64,000 bases of DNA, taken from positions 124,001 to 188,000 of the forward strand of contig NZ_JBNJQR010000003.1 of assembly GCF_050113715.1 (NCBI RefSeq). The letters are read 5' to 3'. The notes below the pieces were generated by a model. It did not search any database. It had not been told where the DNA came from and saw only the letters and a list, made by a program, of their open reading frames with translations. Below, one piece after another: positions 41,171-49,853 of the stretch (position 1 is the first letter of the stretch; every line of letters starts with the position of its first letter). The stretch is from Brevibacillus_H ginsengisoli. Its GTDB lineage: Bacteria > Bacillota > Bacilli > Brevibacillales > Brevibacillaceae. A program made the position numbers and the translations under genes.

Positions 41171-42640
41171 ATGGAACTCAAGATGCATGTAGATGGTGAA
41201 TGGGTAAACGCTTTGTCGAAAGAAACACGTCCCGTAATCAACCCGGCGAATGGAGAGGTAATCGCACACGCCGCGGAAGGCGGAGTGGAAGATGCGAAGA
41301 AAGCGATTCAAGCAGCAAGGGTCGCTTTTGACAGCGGAGTATGGTCCGGAATTCCAGCTGCAGAGCGGGCCTCTTATCTGTTTGCGATAGCGAATAAGTT
41401 GGAAGAAAAAGCAGAAGAGCTTGCCCAGTTGGAAACACAGGACAATGGCAAACCACTTCGTGAAACAAAGTTTGATGTGAGTGATGCAGTCGCTTGTTTT
41501 CGCTATTATGCAGGATTGACTACCAAGCCGGATGGGCAAACCTATCACGTGGCTGACCCAATGCAAGCCATGGTTGTGAGAGAGCCGGTAGGCGTTTGCG
41601 GACTGATCACACCATGGAATTATCCGCTGCTTATGTCCGTTTGGAAAATTGCACCCGCCCTCGCTGCTGGGAATACCATTGTTTTCAAACCGTCTGAGGT
41701 AACTCCAGTAACAGCTGTCAAACTATTTGAAATCATCGAAGAAGTAGGAGTGCCGAAGGGTGTGGCCAACCTGGTGATGGGTCCAGGGGCGACAGTGGGG
41801 AATGAAATCGCCGAGAGCCATCTGGTGGATATGGTGGCTTTTACAGGGGGAACAGTGACTGGCCGAAGCATTATGCGGGCGGCAGCAGGCAACATTAAGA
41901 AAATTTCTTTGGAACTGGGTGGCAAATCCCCCAACATCGTCTTTGCCGATGCTGATTTTGAAACCGCTGTCGATTATGCCTTATTCGCGATCTTTGCCAA
42001 TTCTGGTCAGGTTTGTTCCGCTGGTTCACGCCTGCTTCTTGAAGAGAGCATTCATGACCGCTTTATCGAGAGATTGGTGGAGAGAGCTCGTAAAATTCGC
42101 GTAGGTTTCGGCAATGACCCAGCTACTGAAATGGGTCCACTCGTAAGCCAAGCGCACTTGGAGAAGGTTCTCCACTACATTGAAGTAGGTAAGTCTGACG
42201 GAGCGACACTTGCCTGCGGAGGAAATCGCATTACGGCCAACGGCTTAGATCAAGGATACTTCGTGGAGCCAACCATCTTTACGAATACGACACCGGATAT
42301 GCGCATTGTTCAGGAAGAGGTTTTTGGACCAGTACTTGCCATTCAGAAGTTCTCTACCGAAGAGGAAGCGGTCGAGTTGGCGAACGGTACGGTGTATGGT
42401 CTCGCTGGGGGAGTATTTACCCAAGATGGGGCTAAAGCCCTTCGCGTGATCAAAAAATTACGCGCAGGTATCACATGGATCAACAGCTACCATCCAACCT
42501 ACAACGAAGCGCCTTGGGGCGGGTACAAGCAAAGCGGAATTGGCCGTAATTTAGGAACCTTTGGATTTGATGAATTCACTGAAGTGAAGCAAATCAATAT
42601 TAATTTGCAAGTGGAACCAATTGGGTGGTTTGAAAACTAG
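41171..42640 (+). CDS. Aldehyde dehydrogenase, probable 4-aminobutyraldehyde dehydrogenase
   Basis: 489 residues, NAD(P)-dependent ALDH. CGLITPWNYPLLMSVWKIAPALAAG (~145), the general-base Glu in SLELGGKSPNIVFADAD (~255), the nucleophile Cys in FANSGQVCSAGSR (~289) and EVFGPVLAI are intact. It resembles betaine-aldehyde and aminobutyraldehyde dehydrogenases. Upstream of the putrescine aminotransferase gene in one sigma-54-driven operon, it would oxidise 4-aminobutanal to GABA (inferred from context). AGCGAAGGAGTGACA precedes the ATG. Confidence 0.88.
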   Translation: MELKMHVDGEWVNALSKETRPVINPANGEVIAHAAEGGVEDAKKAIQAARVAFDSGVWSGIPAAERASYLFAIANKLEEKAEELAQLETQDNGKPLRETKFDVSDAVACFRYYAGLTTKPDGQTYHVADPMQAMVVREPVGVCGLITPWNYPLLMSVWKIAPALAAGNTIVFKPSEVTPVTAVKLFEIIEEVGVPKGVANLVMGPGATVGNEIAESHLVDMVAFTGGTVTGRSIMRAAAGNIKKISLELGGKSPNIVFADADFETAVDYALFAIFANSGQVCSAGSRLLLEESIHDRFIERLVERARKIRVGFGNDPATEMGPLVSQAHLEKVLHYIEVGKSDGATLACGGNRITANGLDQGYFVEPTIFTNTTPDMRIVQEEVFGPVLAIQKFSTEEEAVELANGTVYGLAGGVFTQDGAKALRVIKKLRAGITWINSYHPTYNEAPWGGYKQSGIGRNLGTFGFDEFTEVKQININLQVEPIGWFEN

Positions 42641-42685
42641 AAGTCATCACGATCATTCATTCAGGTAAATAGGGAGGATATAACT

Positions 42686-44068
42686 ATGACAACAGTTACT
42701 CGCAAAGATCAAAATGAATTGGTAGAGAAGTTTGCCAGTGTATATGAATACACCAATAAAGTCTTGAACCTCATTGAAAAAGAAGATATCACCAAAGAAG
42801 AAGCGGAATGGGTAACCCGCCAGACCGTGGATAACTTCCGTGATCATGTGAATCCAGGATTTCTTGCTTATCGCAAATCGGTAACCAAGGATGGCCAATT
42901 CGCCTCGGTTGAGTGGAAAGATTCTGGCCCGAACTGCTTTATGGACGTGAATGGCAAAGAGTATATTGACTGCTTAGGCGGATTTGGGATTTATAACGTA
43001 GGCCATCGCCATCCCAAGGTAGTTCAAGCGGTTATTAATCAATTGAACCGTCAAGCCCTGCACAGCCAAGACCTGCTGGATCCTCTCCGCGCTATGTTGG
43101 CCAAAATTCTTGCCGACATAACACCGGGAGATTTGAAATATTCGTTCTTTGCCAACAGCGGTACCGAGGCAGTGGAAGCGGCTCTGAAGATGGCCAAGAT
43201 GTACAGTGACCGCACGACCTTTATTGCGACGACACGCGCCTTCCATGGTAAAAGCTTGGGATCGCTCTCTGGTACAGCCAAGGGTGTGTTCCGCAAACCA
43301 TTCCTGCCGATGATTCCAGGATTCAAGCATGTCCATTTTGGCGATATTGAGATGCTCCGCAAAACGATGGAATGCTGCGCAATGGTTGGCGAAGAAGTAG
43401 CGGCTGTGCTTGTTGAACCGATTCAAGGGGAAGGTGGCGTAATCGTTCCGCCAGACAACTACCTGAAACAAGTGCGTGAGCTTTGTGATGAATTTGGAGC
43501 GCTGCTCATTTTTGATGAAGTGCAGACCGGTATGGGACGTACAGGAAAAATGTTCTGTGCGGAGCATTACGACGTTGTGCCTGATATTATCTGCTTGGCT
43601 AAAGCCTTTGGCGGCGGTATCATGCCAGCTGGTGCGGTTGTGGCGAAAGAAGAAGTTTTCAAAAGCTTTTTCCCTAACCCATTCATGCATACGACCACGT
43701 TTGGCGGAAATCCACTCGCGTGTGCGGCGGCTATTGCAACGATCAATGTGCTCATTGAGGAGAACCTTCCTGCCAGAGCAGAAGAACTGGGAGACTATTT
43801 GATGAAAGGCCTGCGTGAGGTAGCGGCTGATTATCCGGATAAAGTAATGGAAATTCGCGGCAAAGGTCTATTGATCGGTATTGAATTCCATAATGATGAG
43901 ATTGGCTATGAAGTGTCCAAAGGAATGTTTGACAATGGCGTGCTGGTAGCAGGAACGTTGATCAATGCCAAGACGATCCGCATTGAACCACCACTTACGA
44001 TCACATATGAACTAGCTGATGAGGTCATTCAAGTATTCCGTAAAGCGCTTGATTTGGTAGAGTTATAA
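42686..44068 (+). CDS. patA: Putrescine aminotransferase
   Basis: 460 residues, class-III PLP aminotransferase. It is strikingly like E. coli PatA (YgjG) from memory: VNPGFLAYRKSVTKDG, YIDCLGGFGIYNVGHRHP, LHSQDLLDPLRAMLAK, KYSFFANSGTEAVEAALK, EPIQGEGGVIVPP, FDEVQTGMGRTGKMF, then the PLP Lys in CLAKAFGGGIMP and THTTTFGGNPLACAAA-like region. It transaminates putrescine (and cadaverine) with 2-oxoglutarate. It follows the ALDH gene by 45 bases and ends in a terminator. Confidence 0.93.
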   Translation: MTTVTRKDQNELVEKFASVYEYTNKVLNLIEKEDITKEEAEWVTRQTVDNFRDHVNPGFLAYRKSVTKDGQFASVEWKDSGPNCFMDVNGKEYIDCLGGFGIYNVGHRHPKVVQAVINQLNRQALHSQDLLDPLRAMLAKILADITPGDLKYSFFANSGTEAVEAALKMAKMYSDRTTFIATTRAFHGKSLGSLSGTAKGVFRKPFLPMIPGFKHVHFGDIEMLRKTMECCAMVGEEVAAVLVEPIQGEGGVIVPPDNYLKQVRELCDEFGALLIFDEVQTGMGRTGKMFCAEHYDVVPDIICLAKAFGGGIMPAGAVVAKEEVFKSFFPNPFMHTTTFGGNPLACAAAIATINVLIEENLPARAEELGDYLMKGLREVAADYPDKVMEIRGKGLLIGIEFHNDEIGYEVSKGMFDNGVLVAGTLINAKTIRIEPPLTITYELADEVIQVFRKALDLVEL

Positions 44069-44080
44069 AATCATTGAAAA

Positions 44081-44116
44081 AAGAAGGCTGACTCTTCTAA
44101 ATCGGCCTTCTTTTTC
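44081..44116 (+). terminator. Terminator of the aldehyde dehydrogenase-patA operon
   Basis: AAGAAGGC (44081-44088) pairs with GCCTTCTT (44105-44112), with TTT after it. It separates patA from the regulator gene. Confidence 0.82.
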
Positions 44117-44124
44117 CACTTTTT

Positions 44125-44138
44125 ATTCAATTTTGCAT
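44125..44138 (+). promoter_or_regulatory. Predicted activator-binding site upstream of the regulator's own gene
   Basis: ATTCAATTTTGCAT matches the regulon palindrome and abuts a TATACT hexamer (44139-44144), 53 bases before the regulator's start. No -24/-12 element is present here. Binding could therefore repress the activator's own sigma-A-type promoter. Confidence 0.5.
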
Positions 44139-44190
44139 TATACTATAGGAAATCTCGTTAAATGCAGTAGTTTTTCAAGGAGGCCGCAGC

Positions 44191-46329
44191 ATGGGTTCGA
44201 AATGGTTCGTCAGAGAAGCATTCACGGTCACTTTTGACTCAACAGGTAATGATGTGTGGAATATCATGTCTCGTTACAATGAATCATATGTGTTTATACG
44301 TAATGAACAAGAGGATGGCAAAATTGTCGCATTTATACGCAATACCGATATGATTCCTTCCTTGAACAACCCGGATTGGATGAATCGTCCGGTTCGTTCG
44401 CTTCCTTACAATACGAACGTGATGTTTATTCAACAAGAAGCGGACATGTTAGATTTTTTTAAGGTATTTGGTGAAGAAGTAGTCGTCATTCTTGACCGAG
44501 ATGGGGATTATCAAGGATATCTGCAACGAGAAGATATTCTGTATTACCTGTTGACCAATCAGTCATCTGGTACCGATTGGATTCGCTCGCTCCTAAACTC
44601 CATTCCGATGGGCATAATCATTGCTGATATTCATGGCAGGATTGAAAACTTCAGCTCGGAAGCGCTTCGAATGATTCGCTTGACACCCGAAGAAATCCGC
44701 AAACAGCATGTGGGAGAAATCCTGGATCGTGGGATATTTGAAAAAGTAATTGAGAGCGGTAAAGCCGTCTTGAATCATATCATTATTAACGAAAAAATTG
44801 GCGTGCTAGCTGATTTTGGTCCGATTCGCAACAAGCATGGGAATGTCACGGGAGCCATCATGGTCTTGCAGGACCTACCCTATATTGAGAATATGGCGAT
44901 GGAATTGGAGTACGTCAAAAATCTTAACACCGATTTACAGGCCATTCTCTCTTCGATCTACGATGAAATTGTGGTTGTGGATGACAAAGGGGTTCTTTTG
45001 CGATACAGTGGCAATCTGATTAAGGACTTCTGGGAAATCGACAAAGAGCAGCTGATCGGGATCAACCTGATGGAGCTTGAGCATGAAGGCACCTTTTTCT
45101 CGGCGATCGTAAAAATGGTGTTGGAAAAAAAGAAGAAGGTTTCTGTCATGCAAGAGAGCCGCTCCGGCAAAAACGTATTGGCTGTCGGTAATCCCGTGTT
45201 TAACCAGAACGGAAAATTGGAGAGAATCATCATTGCCTTGCGTGATATTACGGAGACGGTTTTGCTGAAAGAAGAACTGCTTCACGTCAAAAAAATGTCG
45301 GAGAAGTACAAGAAAGAACTGGAAGTCTTACGCGACCAAAAACCCTTCGTGAAGAACCGACAAGTAGTCTATTGCAGCGATAAAATCGAGAAGGTATTGA
45401 GATATATTCAGAAGATCTCCAATGTCTCGTCCACCGTTCTCTTAACGGGTGAATCGGGCGTGGGGAAGGAAGTATTTGCCCGGACGATTTATGAGAATGG
45501 GGCAAGAAGCAGTAAACCGTTTATTAAAGTGAATTGCGGAGCGATCCCTGAGACATTGTTGGAAAGCGAACTGTTTGGTTACGAAAAGGGCGCGTTCACT
45601 GGCGCCAACAGCAACGGGAAGCTAGGGTATTTTCGGATGGCCAACAAAGGAGTTCTGTTCCTCGATGAAATCGCGGAGATGCCGCTTAATCTGCAAGTGA
45701 AGCTCTTGCGTGTGCTGCAGGAAAGAGAAATCATTCCGATCGGTGGTTCAAGTGTAGTAGAAGTGGACGTGCAAATCATTGCGGCGACCAACAAGGATTT
45801 GGAGAAAATGGTGGAGCAAGGCACTTTTCGCGAGGATCTTTTCTATCGCTTGAATGTTATTCCGATTCATATCCCGCCGCTCAGGGAAAGACCAGAAGAT
45901 ATACCGCTCTTAAGCCTTCATTTCTTGCAAATGTTTAATGAAAAATACCAAAAAAACAATCAGCTTTCCCAGGATGCGCTAGATGTGCTGGAATCCTATT
46001 CGTGGCCAGGCAATGTGAGGGAGTTGCAAAATATCATCGAACGAGTCTCTGTCACCTCTGACGAAGAGTTAATCGATTCTCAGCAAATTACTCAATTATT
46101 GCGCAAAGGGAAGCAACGGGTTGATCGAAACCGCAAAGCGAAAATCATGTCGTTGAAGGAAGCCACAAGAGCGGTGGAAGAAGAGATGATTAAGCTTGCG
46201 ATGGATGAATACAAGACGACTTCATTGGCCGCAAAAATGCTCGGGGTAAGTCAATCGACGATCAGCCGTAAATATCAAGAGATTCAAAATAAACTGGAGA
46301 GAGGTGAGCGGACTGGTGCTAAAATTTGA
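44191..46329 (+). CDS. Sigma-54-dependent transcriptional activator with CBS-like and PAS domains
   Basis: 712 residues. Residues 1-125 look like a CBS-pair-like sensor, followed by two PAS domains (~130-245, SLLNSIPMGIIIADIHGRI; ~255-365, IYDEIVVVDDKGVLLRYSG). The AAA+ domain follows (~395-625) with Walker A GESGVGKE (~420), the sigma-54-contact loop GAFTGA (~467) and Walker B VLFLDEIAEM. The C-terminal Fis-type HTH has TTSLAAKMLGVSQSTISRKYQEI. It lies in the middle of six sigma-54 promoters and is the obvious activator of the polyamine/GABA genes, parallel to RocR/GabR-like SigL activators. The inducer is unknown; the sensor could bind an amine or a CoA/redox signal. It overlaps the next small gene by 14 bases. 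Confidence 0.93.
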   Translation: MGSKWFVREAFTVTFDSTGNDVWNIMSRYNESYVFIRNEQEDGKIVAFIRNTDMIPSLNNPDWMNRPVRSLPYNTNVMFIQQEADMLDFFKVFGEEVVVILDRDGDYQGYLQREDILYYLLTNQSSGTDWIRSLLNSIPMGIIIADIHGRIENFSSEALRMIRLTPEEIRKQHVGEILDRGIFEKVIESGKAVLNHIIINEKIGVLADFGPIRNKHGNVTGAIMVLQDLPYIENMAMELEYVKNLNTDLQAILSSIYDEIVVVDDKGVLLRYSGNLIKDFWEIDKEQLIGINLMELEHEGTFFSAIVKMVLEKKKKVSVMQESRSGKNVLAVGNPVFNQNGKLERIIIALRDITETVLLKEELLHVKKMSEKYKKELEVLRDQKPFVKNRQVVYCSDKIEKVLRYIQKISNVSSTVLLTGESGVGKEVFARTIYENGARSSKPFIKVNCGAIPETLLESELFGYEKGAFTGANSNGKLGYFRMANKGVLFLDEIAEMPLNLQVKLLRVLQEREIIPIGGSSVVEVDVQIIAATNKDLEKMVEQGTFREDLFYRLNVIPIHIPPLRERPEDIPLLSLHFLQMFNEKYQKNNQLSQDALDVLESYSWPGNVRELQNIIERVSVTSDEELIDSQQITQLLRKGKQRVDRNRKAKIMSLKEATRAVEEEMIKLAMDEYKTTSLAAKMLGVSQSTISRKYQEIQNKLERGERTGAKI

Positions 46330-46573
46330 TGTCATTACCCCTTTTGCGGGCACGGTTGAGCAAATTTTCTTCCGGCAGGGGGAGCGGGTAGAAGAAGGGG
46401 ATAAATTGTTTACCATCAAAGGAAAAGACAATGTGTACGACATACAGTCACCCATTACAGGATTCACAGACCAGATTGAGGTCTCGCATGGGGATCAAGT
46501 AATCTGTGGTACGATATTAGCCCAAATCAAGGAAGCGGCCATCACGCAGAAGGCAAATAGAAAAGACCCGTAG
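46316..46573 (+). CDS. Stand-alone lipoyl/biotinyl-like domain protein lacking the acceptor lysine (1)
   Basis: 85 residues from the GTG at 46316 (GAGAGGTGA is 8 bases upstream; a GTG at 46304 is an alternative). The whole protein is one hammerhead fold: FDVITPFAGTVEQIFFRQGERVEEGDKLFTI, a turn GKDNVYDI where carriers have the EAMKM-type lysine, then SPITGFTDQIEVSHGDQVICGTILAQI. Without the conserved lysine turn it is unlikely to carry lipoate or biotin. It overlaps the end of the sigma-54 activator gene, so it is co-expressed with it, and has a paralogue of identical length at 52575. Confidence 0.78.
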   Translation: MLKFDVITPFAGTVEQIFFRQGERVEEGDKLFTIKGKDNVYDIQSPITGFTDQIEVSHGDQVICGTILAQIKEAAITQKANRKDP

Positions 46574-46593
46574 AACAAAACGGGTCTTTTTCT
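46561..46593. terminator. Bidirectional terminator between the lipoyl-like gene and puuP
   Basis: AAAAGACCCG (46561-46570) and CGGGTCTTTT (46581-46590) form a perfect 10-bp stem with A/T runs on both sides. It overlaps the stop of the lipoyl-like gene and lies 12 bases from the end of the convergent permease gene. Confidence 0.88.
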
Positions 46594-46604
46594 GTGAGAA
46601 TCGG

Positions 46605-47972
46605 TTAAATCTCATGAATGGCTTCTTCAAAATCAATAGTCGGCGGCTTATAGGTAAAGAACTTGGTCGTGTAGACGAGATAAACGATTCCAAGAGCAGC
46701 CCAACTGAGCCCAAGGATGAGTGAATGGAAATCTAGATTTGTCCAAAGGAATGCGACGAAGCTGGCGCCAATCAGAGGTGCCACTAGATAGTTGAGAAAG
46801 GCTTTAAATCCACGTTCTTTCTTTTTGAAAATAAAATGGGCAATGACACACACATTCACTGCGGTAAATGCCGTAAGGGCTCCAAAGTTGATAAACGACA
46901 CGGCCGTTTCCAGGTCAAGGAATAATGCGCTGAGACAAAAAATACCAATGATAATGATGTTGCTAACAGGAGTTTGATATTTAGGATGAACATATCCAAA
47001 TACTTTTTTCGGAAGGACACTTTCTCTTCCCATCGCGTACAAGAGTCGAGACGCGCTGGTATGAGAGGCTAGACCAGAGGCGACGGTACCAGTCAAAGCT
47101 CCGGCCAAGAAGATGGATTGGAATAAGGTTCCTCCTAGAAAATACGCAATTTCTGGAGAAGCTGCTTCAGGATCTTTAAACATTGATGCGCTTGGATACA
47201 GAGACTGACCAAAGTAGGAAGCCGTGATAAAAATGACCCCACCAATCAGGGCAACTAAGAAGATACCGCGTGGAATTGTTTTCTTCGGATTAATCGCTTC
47301 TTCTGTATAGGTCGTTACCGCATCAAACCCTAAGAAGGAGAAACAGAGAATAGCCGCACCGCTAAAAATTGTACCGATGTTCATATCGGAAGTGAAGAAT
47401 GGGGCAATCGTAAATAAATGGCTTCCATTATCGCCACGCATGAGATGTTGGATGGTTAGAACGACGAATGAAGTGGTTACGAGCACTTGGAAAATGACGA
47501 GGAGAGTATTAAAGTTGGCGGTAATATGGGCTCCTCGGATGTTGACAAGCGTCATGAGCAAGGTAAGCCCAATAATCCAAGTCCAACCGGGAACATTGGG
47601 AAATGCAGCTGACATATAGATTTTGCAAAGAAGGGCATTAATCATAGGGAGGAACAAGTAATCAAGTAGGGAAGCCCAACCTACCATAAAACCAAGATGA
47701 GGATTTAACGTTTTGCGTGTGTAGGTATATGCGGAACCCGCGGAGGGGAATTCTTTCACCATTTTGCCGTAGCTGGCTGCAGTAAATAACATGGACACAA
47801 GGGCCAAGATATAGGAGAGGGGAACATGTCCGCCGGTTTCATCGGTTACGATTCCAAATGTATCAAAAACTGTCATCGGTGTAAGATAACCCAGACCCAA
47901 AATAATGACATGAGGAAGTCGCAAGCTTCTCCTTAATTGAGGAGGTTCCATCTTTTGAGTAGTTATTTCCAT
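46605..47972 (-). CDS. puuP: Putrescine importer, APC superfamily (PuuP-like)
   Basis: 455 residues with about 12 membrane segments. The N-terminal region is nearly the same as E. coli PuuP from memory: LGYLTPMTVFDTFGIV, GHVPLSYILALVSMLFTA, FPSAGSAYTYTRKTLNPH and GFMVGWASLLDYLFLPMIN; later FSFLGFDAVTTYTEEA and ASGLASHTSASRLLYAMGR. It should take up putrescine by ion symport. It is read from a - strand sigma-54 promoter about 285 bases upstream, with an AAAGGGG ribosome site. A long structured leader precedes it. Confidence 0.92.
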   Translation of the reverse strand: MEITTQKMEPPQLRRSLRLPHVIILGLGYLTPMTVFDTFGIVTDETGGHVPLSYILALVSMLFTAASYGKMVKEFPSAGSAYTYTRKTLNPHLGFMVGWASLLDYLFLPMINALLCKIYMSAAFPNVPGWTWIIGLTLLMTLVNIRGAHITANFNTLLVIFQVLVTTSFVVLTIQHLMRGDNGSHLFTIAPFFTSDMNIGTIFSGAAILCFSFLGFDAVTTYTEEAINPKKTIPRGIFLVALIGGVIFITASYFGQSLYPSASMFKDPEAASPEIAYFLGGTLFQSIFLAGALTGTVASGLASHTSASRLLYAMGRESVLPKKVFGYVHPKYQTPVSNIIIIGIFCLSALFLDLETAVSFINFGALTAFTAVNVCVIAHFIFKKKERGFKAFLNYLVAPLIGASFVAFLWTNLDFHSLILGLSWAALGIVYLVYTTKFFTYKPPTIDFEEAIHEI

Positions 47973-47994
47973 GTATCTAAGCCCCTTTCAGTCT

Positions 47995-48245
47995 CCAATC
48001 AGACCAGATAATTTCTCGGTAAATAATTTTCAATTTAAAAAATTCAGATAAATGTAAGCGGTTTAGTGTTCTGGCAACAAAGAAAACTTGGCGATGCCAA
48101 GCCTCTGGCGCCGGTAGAGCCTTAGTTGCACTTGGATCGAAAAGAATTTTTATAGATTCTTTTCGACCAAAAAAATGAGTCATGCACTTCTTCGATTTTG
48201 CGATAATCAACTCCTTTACTTGCGAGTGACATTATTGATACCATT
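47995..48245 (-). promoter_or_regulatory. Long structured 5' leader of puuP
   Basis: About 270 bases separate the predicted sigma-54 start point from the puuP ATG. The leader contains a perfect 11-bp hairpin (TCGAAAAGAAT/ATTCTTTTCGA, 48137-48166) and a branched domain closed by GCAAC/GTTGC (48075-48131). That domain encloses CTTGGC/GCCAAG and CTCT/AGAG stems. An AAAGGAG at 48211-48217 is followed by TTG and an open frame of 77 codons that ends at 47977; it matches no family I know. The leader fits no riboswitch class I recognise, but post-transcriptional control of uptake is plausible. Confidence 0.5.
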
Positions 48246-48255
48246 TTCTGAATTT

Positions 48256-48272
48256 AGCAAATTTCATGCCAA
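48256..48272 (-). promoter_or_regulatory. Sigma-54 promoter of puuP
   Basis: On the - strand TTGGCATGAAATTTGCT has GG-N10-GC spacing and near-consensus -24 and -12 boxes. It diverges from the gabT promoter at 48414, with two activator-type sites between them. Confidence 0.88.
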
Positions 48273-48336
48273 ATTAGCGAATAGAGAAGGAAATGTTAAT
48301 TTTCTGTGATTTTTTGGACTTTTTTCAAAAATGATC

Positions 48337-48368
48337 ATGCAATTTTGAATAAGAATGCGTTTTTGCAT
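48337..48368. promoter_or_regulatory. Shared activator-binding region between puuP and gabT
   Basis: ATGCAATTTTGAAT (48337-48350) and ATGCGTTTTTGCAT (48355-48368) are two matches to the regulon palindrome. The second lies 46 bases from the gabT -24 box, and the first about 65 bases from the puuP -24 box. One pair of sites could serve both directions. Confidence 0.65.
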
Positions 48369-48413
48369 AATTGTTTTTGCTTACAAGCAAATAGGCGATG
48401 ACTTGTTGATTCG

Positions 48414-48430
48414 TTGGCATGATACTTGCT
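48414..48430 (+). promoter_or_regulatory. Sigma-54 promoter of the gabT-gabD operon
   Basis: TTGGCATGATACTTGCT shows GG-N10-GC spacing. The start point would be near 48441, about 46 bases before the gabT ATG, which has AGGAGGG upstream. Confidence 0.9.
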
Positions 48431-48486
48431 CTAACAAGGCATGTGTGAGCTGTACCATTATGTGCACTTTCTAGGAGGGTTAAAAA

Positions 48487-49851
48487 ATGGGGAAACAACG
48501 TCGATTTGTCTCGGTCAAATCAGGGGTACCTGGTCCTCAATCAGCGGAGCTTATTCAACAAAGGCAGCAATTTGTCCCAAAAGGTGTCGGGAATAATACC
48601 CCAGTTTTCGTCAAGTCAGCCAACGGTGCTCTTCTGGAGGATGTAGACGGGAATGTGTTTCTTGATTTTGTGGGAGCTATCGGAACCTTAAACGTCGGGC
48701 ATTGTCCGGTGGAGGTCGTACAAGCTATTCAAAAGCAGGCGGAACAGTACATTCATACTTGCTTTCATGTGGCGATGTATGAACCGTATGTGGCTTTGGC
48801 CAAGAAGTTAGCGGAGATCACCCCTGGTTCATTCGAGAAAAAAACAATTCTCTTGAACAGCGGAGCAGAAGCGGTGGAGAATGCTGTAAAGATCGCTCGC
48901 AAATATACAGGAAAACCTGGGATCGTCTCGTTTACACGCGGATTTCATGGGCGCACGCTTTTGGGGATGTCTCTTACCAGTAAAGTGAAGCCGTACAAGT
49001 TTAAAATGGGGCCATTTGCTCCCTCAATCTATAAAGCGCAGTATCCTTATCCATTGCATCGCCCAGAAAGCATGACGGAAGAAGAGTATGCCTCCTATTG
49101 CATCAAACAGTTTGAGGATTTTCTTTTGACGGAAGTCTCTGCTGAGGAAGTAGCGGCCGTAATTATGGAGCCTGTACAAGGTGAGGGCGGCTTCATTGTG
49201 CCACCGAAGGAATTTGTTCAAGGAATCTATCGAATCTGTAAGGAGAATAATATTCTGTTTATTGCCGATGAGATCCAGACGGGATTTGCTAGAACAGGAA
49301 CCATGTTTGCTTCTACTCAGTTTGAGATTGAGCCTGACATCATTACCATGTCCAAATCAATTGCGGCAGGGATTCCAATTAGTGCCGTAACTGGCCGCGC
49401 GGAAATCATGGACGCTCCCAACCCTGGCGAAATCGGAGGTACATACGGGGGAAGCCCATTAGGGTGTGTGGCTGCTTTAGCTGTTATTGAAAAGATTGAA
49501 AAGGAACAACTAACTGAACGCTCACAAGAAATTGGCGATACGATTCGCAACTATTTTGTGAATTTGCAGCAAGAGGTACCAGAGGTTGCCGAAGTGAGAG
49601 GACTCGGAGCTATGTGTGCGATCGAGTTTTTGCATCCTGTCACGAAACAACCGATGAAGGAATTCGTGGCCAAATTACTGAAAGGATGCCTGGAGGAAGG
49701 CGTGATTCTCCTGAGTGCCGGTGTACACAGCAATGTAGTCCGTTTCCTTGTTCCGTTGGTGGTTACCGACGAACAGCTGCAAGAGGGCCTGGACATCATT
49801 GCCGAAGTTTTGCGTAAAGTAGGAAAAGAAGAAGTGGGAGCGGGGGTATAA
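48487..49851 (+). CDS. gabT: 4-aminobutyrate aminotransferase
   Basis: 454 residues, class-III PLP aminotransferase. FLDFVGAIGTLNVGHC, LLNSGAEAVENAVKIAR, EPVQGEGGFIVPP, ADEIQTGFARTGTMF and the PLP Lys in MSKSIAAGIPISAV are typical of GABA transaminases. It converts GABA plus 2-oxoglutarate to succinate semialdehyde plus glutamate; 5-aminovalerate is a common second substrate. gabD starts 2 bases after its stop. Confidence 0.93.
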   Translation: MGKQRRFVSVKSGVPGPQSAELIQQRQQFVPKGVGNNTPVFVKSANGALLEDVDGNVFLDFVGAIGTLNVGHCPVEVVQAIQKQAEQYIHTCFHVAMYEPYVALAKKLAEITPGSFEKKTILLNSGAEAVENAVKIARKYTGKPGIVSFTRGFHGRTLLGMSLTSKVKPYKFKMGPFAPSIYKAQYPYPLHRPESMTEEEYASYCIKQFEDFLLTEVSAEEVAAVIMEPVQGEGGFIVPPKEFVQGIYRICKENNILFIADEIQTGFARTGTMFASTQFEIEPDIITMSKSIAAGIPISAVTGRAEIMDAPNPGEIGGTYGGSPLGCVAALAVIEKIEKEQLTERSQEIGDTIRNYFVNLQQEVPEVAEVRGLGAMCAIEFLHPVTKQPMKEFVAKLLKGCLEEGVILLSAGVHSNVVRFLVPLVVTDEQLQEGLDIIAEVLRKVGKEEVGAGV

Positions 49852-49853
49852 CG

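Noticed and set aside
48001..48210. TTG-initiated 77-codon frame in the puuP leader as a gene
   Set aside because: AAAGGAG directly abuts the TTG (no spacing) and the product matches nothing; kept only as a note on the leader.
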